From assembly GCA_905210085.1 (NCBI GenBank), contig CAJLVJ010000028.1:1-24645 (forward strand): a stretch of 24,645 nt of DNA, given 5' to 3'. Numbering within the stretch: the stretch's first letter is position 1; each line of letters begins with the position of its first letter. The position numbers and the translations under genes were made by a program. Below, piece by piece: positions 23,047 to 24,645 of this stretch. Below the pieces are notes generated by a model. The model saw only the letters and a program-made list of their open reading frames with translations, searched no databases and had not been told where the DNA came from. This stretch comes from an uncultured Collinsella sp. (GTDB lineage: Bacteria > Actinomycetota > Coriobacteriia > Coriobacteriales > Coriobacteriaceae).

Positions 23047-23087
23047 AATGACAACGTTGTCATTCCGTTAATGACAACGTAAGACAT
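23047..23087. promoter_or_regulatory. LacI-family operators between lacE and its regulator
   Basis: AATGACAACGTTGTCATT (23047-23064) is a perfect 18-bp palindrome with the central CG typical of LacI-family sites. A second, half-conserved copy starts AATGACAACGT at 23070, 23 bases further on, and ends in ACATT. On the lacE strand the palindrome contains TTGTCA, a possible -35. A CCTTCCT/AGGAAGG inverted repeat (23020-23038) lies between the operators and lacE. TTGTCA at 23149 with TATGCT at 23170 (15-base spacer) may serve the regulator gene. Confidence 0.8.
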
Positions 23088-23217
23088 TTTTGGAAGAGCA
23101 ACAAGGATATACGGGTGAGCGGTCGATATTGTCCGGTAAACGGTTGATTTGTCAGTCGGGCAGGTAGTGTATGCTAGAACGCAAAAAGCAAGCGATAGAG
23201 AACCGAGTGGAGAAGCA

Positions 23218-24228
23218 GTGGCAACGATGGACAAGAAAAATGTCTCAATGAATGATGTGGCAGTTGCCGCGGGCGTTTCTCTCAAGACGGTGTCGCGCGT
23301 GATCAACGAGCCCGATAGCGTGCGAGAGTCGACACGCGATAAGGTCCATTCGGCAATGGAGGCGCTCGGGTTTCGAGCCAACTTTGCCGCGCGTTCACTC
23401 AAGTTGGGCCGTTACGGGTGCATCGGCGTGGTGCTGTTCCACTTGTCGGGCGGTGCCGTGGACATGATTGACGGTATCGCAGATGCCGCCGAAGAACGCG
23501 GCTTTGCGCTCACGATGATCAAAAAGCGGGCGGGGGAGAAGATGACCCTTGCCGAAGCGGCGCGTAAGATGTCGCAGCTGCCTGTTGATGGCATGATCTT
23601 CAACCTGCGTCAGATGGTCGATGACTTTGATACTTTTGAGGCACCGAAAGACCTCAAGACGGTGATTATCACACCGATGGAACATCCTACCTGCTCCACC
23701 GTCAGTGACGACCAAGAGGGCGGCGCGCGCATGGCGTGCGAGTACTTCTTGAACCACGGGCATAAAAACGTGTACTTCGTCTCTGGTAAGAAAGAGTCGT
23801 TGTCGAGCCAGTGCCGTATGAAAGGTTGGCGTGCGGCACTCGAGGCGCGTGGCATTGAGCCGCCCGAGCCTCTGCAAGGCGATTGGAATGCGGATAGTGG
23901 CTATGCCGCGGGCCTTGTGCTTGCCGATAAGCACGATTGCACGGCGGTCCTCGCTGCTAACGACTGCATGGCAAACGGCGTGATGATGGCTCTACGTGAC
24001 AAAGGGCTCAATGTGCCCGACGACGTGTCCGTGATCGGCTTCGACGATGAGCTCTACAAGACGATTCCCAACTCGATTCTGACGTCGGTGAAGTTTCGCC
24101 ACCGCGAACTGGGCATCCGTGCGCTTAACGAGGTCGTCGCAGGTCTGGAAGCCCCGAGCTCCAGAAGTCGTACGCTCGTCTCGGGCGTGTTGGTCGAGCG
24201 TTCCAGCGTGAAGGACCTGCGGGCGTAG
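23218..24228 (+). CDS. LacI-family regulator of the lactose PTS genes
   Basis: Predicted 336-residue LacI/GalR repressor. The DNA-binding helix is SMNDVAVAAGVSLKTVSRVI (residues ~10-29), followed by hinge FAARSLKLGRYGCIGVV. The periplasmic-binding-like effector domain has VDGMIF, AANDCMANGVMMAL and VPDDVSVIGFDDELYKTIPN. A GTG start at 23218 is preferred because GGAG (23209-23212) is five bases upstream; ATG 23227 gives the same protein lacking three residues. It faces lacE across a gap with a perfect LacI-type palindrome, so repression of lacEG and of itself is the obvious role. The effector is probably a lactose-derived sugar or sugar phosphate but is not shown. A hairpin-repeat array begins 17 bases after its stop. 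Confidence 0.9.
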   Translation: MATMDKKNVSMNDVAVAAGVSLKTVSRVINEPDSVRESTRDKVHSAMEALGFRANFAARSLKLGRYGCIGVVLFHLSGGAVDMIDGIADAAEERGFALTMIKKRAGEKMTLAEAARKMSQLPVDGMIFNLRQMVDDFDTFEAPKDLKTVIITPMEHPTCSTVSDDQEGGARMACEYFLNHGHKNVYFVSGKKESLSSQCRMKGWRAALEARGIEPPEPLQGDWNADSGYAAGLVLADKHDCTAVLAANDCMANGVMMALRDKGLNVPDDVSVIGFDDELYKTIPNSILTSVKFRHRELGIRALNEVVAGLEAPSSRSRTLVSGVLVERSSVKDLRA

Positions 24229-24244
24229 ACGTGCTCGGCCTGTT

Positions 24245-24541
24245 CGTCTTAATCTGTAACAGGTAGGGCCGAAATACTCGGCTAGATGTTACAGATCGAG
24301 ATTTTGTCTACCCAGCCATCATCTTTGTCTCGATCTGTAACAGTTAGGAGTGAAATGACCAGCCAGGTGTTACAGATCTAGATTGATTGGATTGACCCAT
24401 CTGTTTGTCTCGATCTGTAACATCTAAGCGGTCAAAAGCGGTCTACATGTTACAGATTGAGATTTTTGGCTTGGCCTGTGCGTTCACCTCGATCTGTAAC
24501 AGCTGGGACCCAAAAACTCGGCTAGATGTTACAGATTAAGA
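24245..24541. repeat. Hairpin repeat array, right cluster (4 units)
   Basis: Four units of the same family as at 19438. Cores are at 24252-24296, 24333-24377, 24413-24457 and 24492-24536, each exactly 45 bp, with all eight 10-bp arms identical (ATCTGTAACA and TGTTACAGAT). Unit starts are 81, 80 and 79 bp apart. The 25-base loops and 34-36-base linkers differ between units, although linkers usually begin GAGAT and most end with CTCG. Loops share TAG-like, AAA(A) and CTA positions. There is no ORF in the array, and it does not look like CRISPR because the repeats are palindromes with variable interiors. Confidence 0.92.
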
Positions 24542-24597
24542 TGAACAGGAGGACGGGTGCGGTCTAAACAAAATGGCCCGCGCATCACGCATGAACT

Positions 24598-24638
24598 GCC
24601 TCCCATTTCTTGGACATGAGAAATGGGAGGCTTTCTTT
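24598..24638 (+). terminator. Terminator-like hairpin at the window's right end
   Basis: A perfect 13-bp stem, GCCTCCCATTTCT with AGAAATGGGAGGC, surrounds an 8-base loop and is followed by TTTCTTT. An outer pair CGCGCAT (24579-24585) with ATGCGCG (24639-24645) extends it and reaches the window edge. It may end the regulator transcript or a transcript made from the repeat array. Confidence 0.75.
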
Positions 24639-24645
24639 ATGCGCG

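Noticed and set aside
24245..24541. CRISPR array
   Set aside because: Repeats are palindromic arms with variable interiors, the repeated arms are only 10-15 bp, linkers share end motifs, and no cas gene is present.
24245..24541. Integron attC sites
   Set aside because: No cassette ORFs lie between units, no integrase is seen, and the conserved R-box core GTT-AAC arrangement with the typical asymmetric bulges was not found.

Overview
The window looks like chromosome from a moderately GC-rich, host-associated coriobacterium. Collinsella or a close relative is the best guess. This is inferred from gene content, codon bias, Shine-Dalgarno style and hairpin terminators; no 16S or other marker is present. 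Most genes are ordinary metabolism and sugar uptake, and the unusual material lies between the genes.

Left part (1-7930): a solitary solute-binding lipoprotein, a long-form ribosome hibernation factor (hpf) and a DegV protein. A tight four-gene operon follows: a 3-hydroxyisobutyrate-dehydrogenase-type enzyme with a Cys/His-rich tail, a small membrane protein, a HEAT-like protein and an NAD-type isocitrate dehydrogenase. An acidic single-pass membrane protein closes the block. Most units end in clear hairpin terminators.

Central part (7930-14745): an amino-sugar module with a NagE-type PTS permease, a GntR/HutC repressor, nagA and yhcH. TGGT-N4-ACCA operators lie upstream of both the permease and the repressor, so this looks like an N-acetylglucosamine regulon. 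Next come a 5'-truncated lacX-like epimerase and an intact LacC-type kinase. A fused remnant of the nagA and yhcH 3' ends follows, with a second copy of the hairpin element found after yhcH. The lacX'-lacC pair is therefore bracketed by direct repeats, the scar of a duplication and deletion.

Right-central part (14745-19400): tRNA-Thr(CGT) on the minus strand, then a lone mannose-family PTS EIIB whose phospho-acceptor His is replaced by Tyr. A 151-bp element with 25-nt inverted ends follows. After it come divergent galM and a DeoR regulator, then a lower-GC Fic protein gene preceded by a perfect 30-bp inverted repeat.

Right part (19438-24645): a lactose-PTS module with lacG (6-phospho-beta-galactosidase) and lacE (lactose EIICB) on the minus strand, and a divergent LacI-family regulator with CG-centred operators between. 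This module is flanked on both sides by arrays of one hairpin repeat: two units on the left and four on the right. Each unit has 10-bp arms exactly 45 bp end to end, on an ~80-bp period, with variable loops and linkers. These arrays are the strongest candidate for something undescribed. lacF, lacD and lacAB are not in the window.
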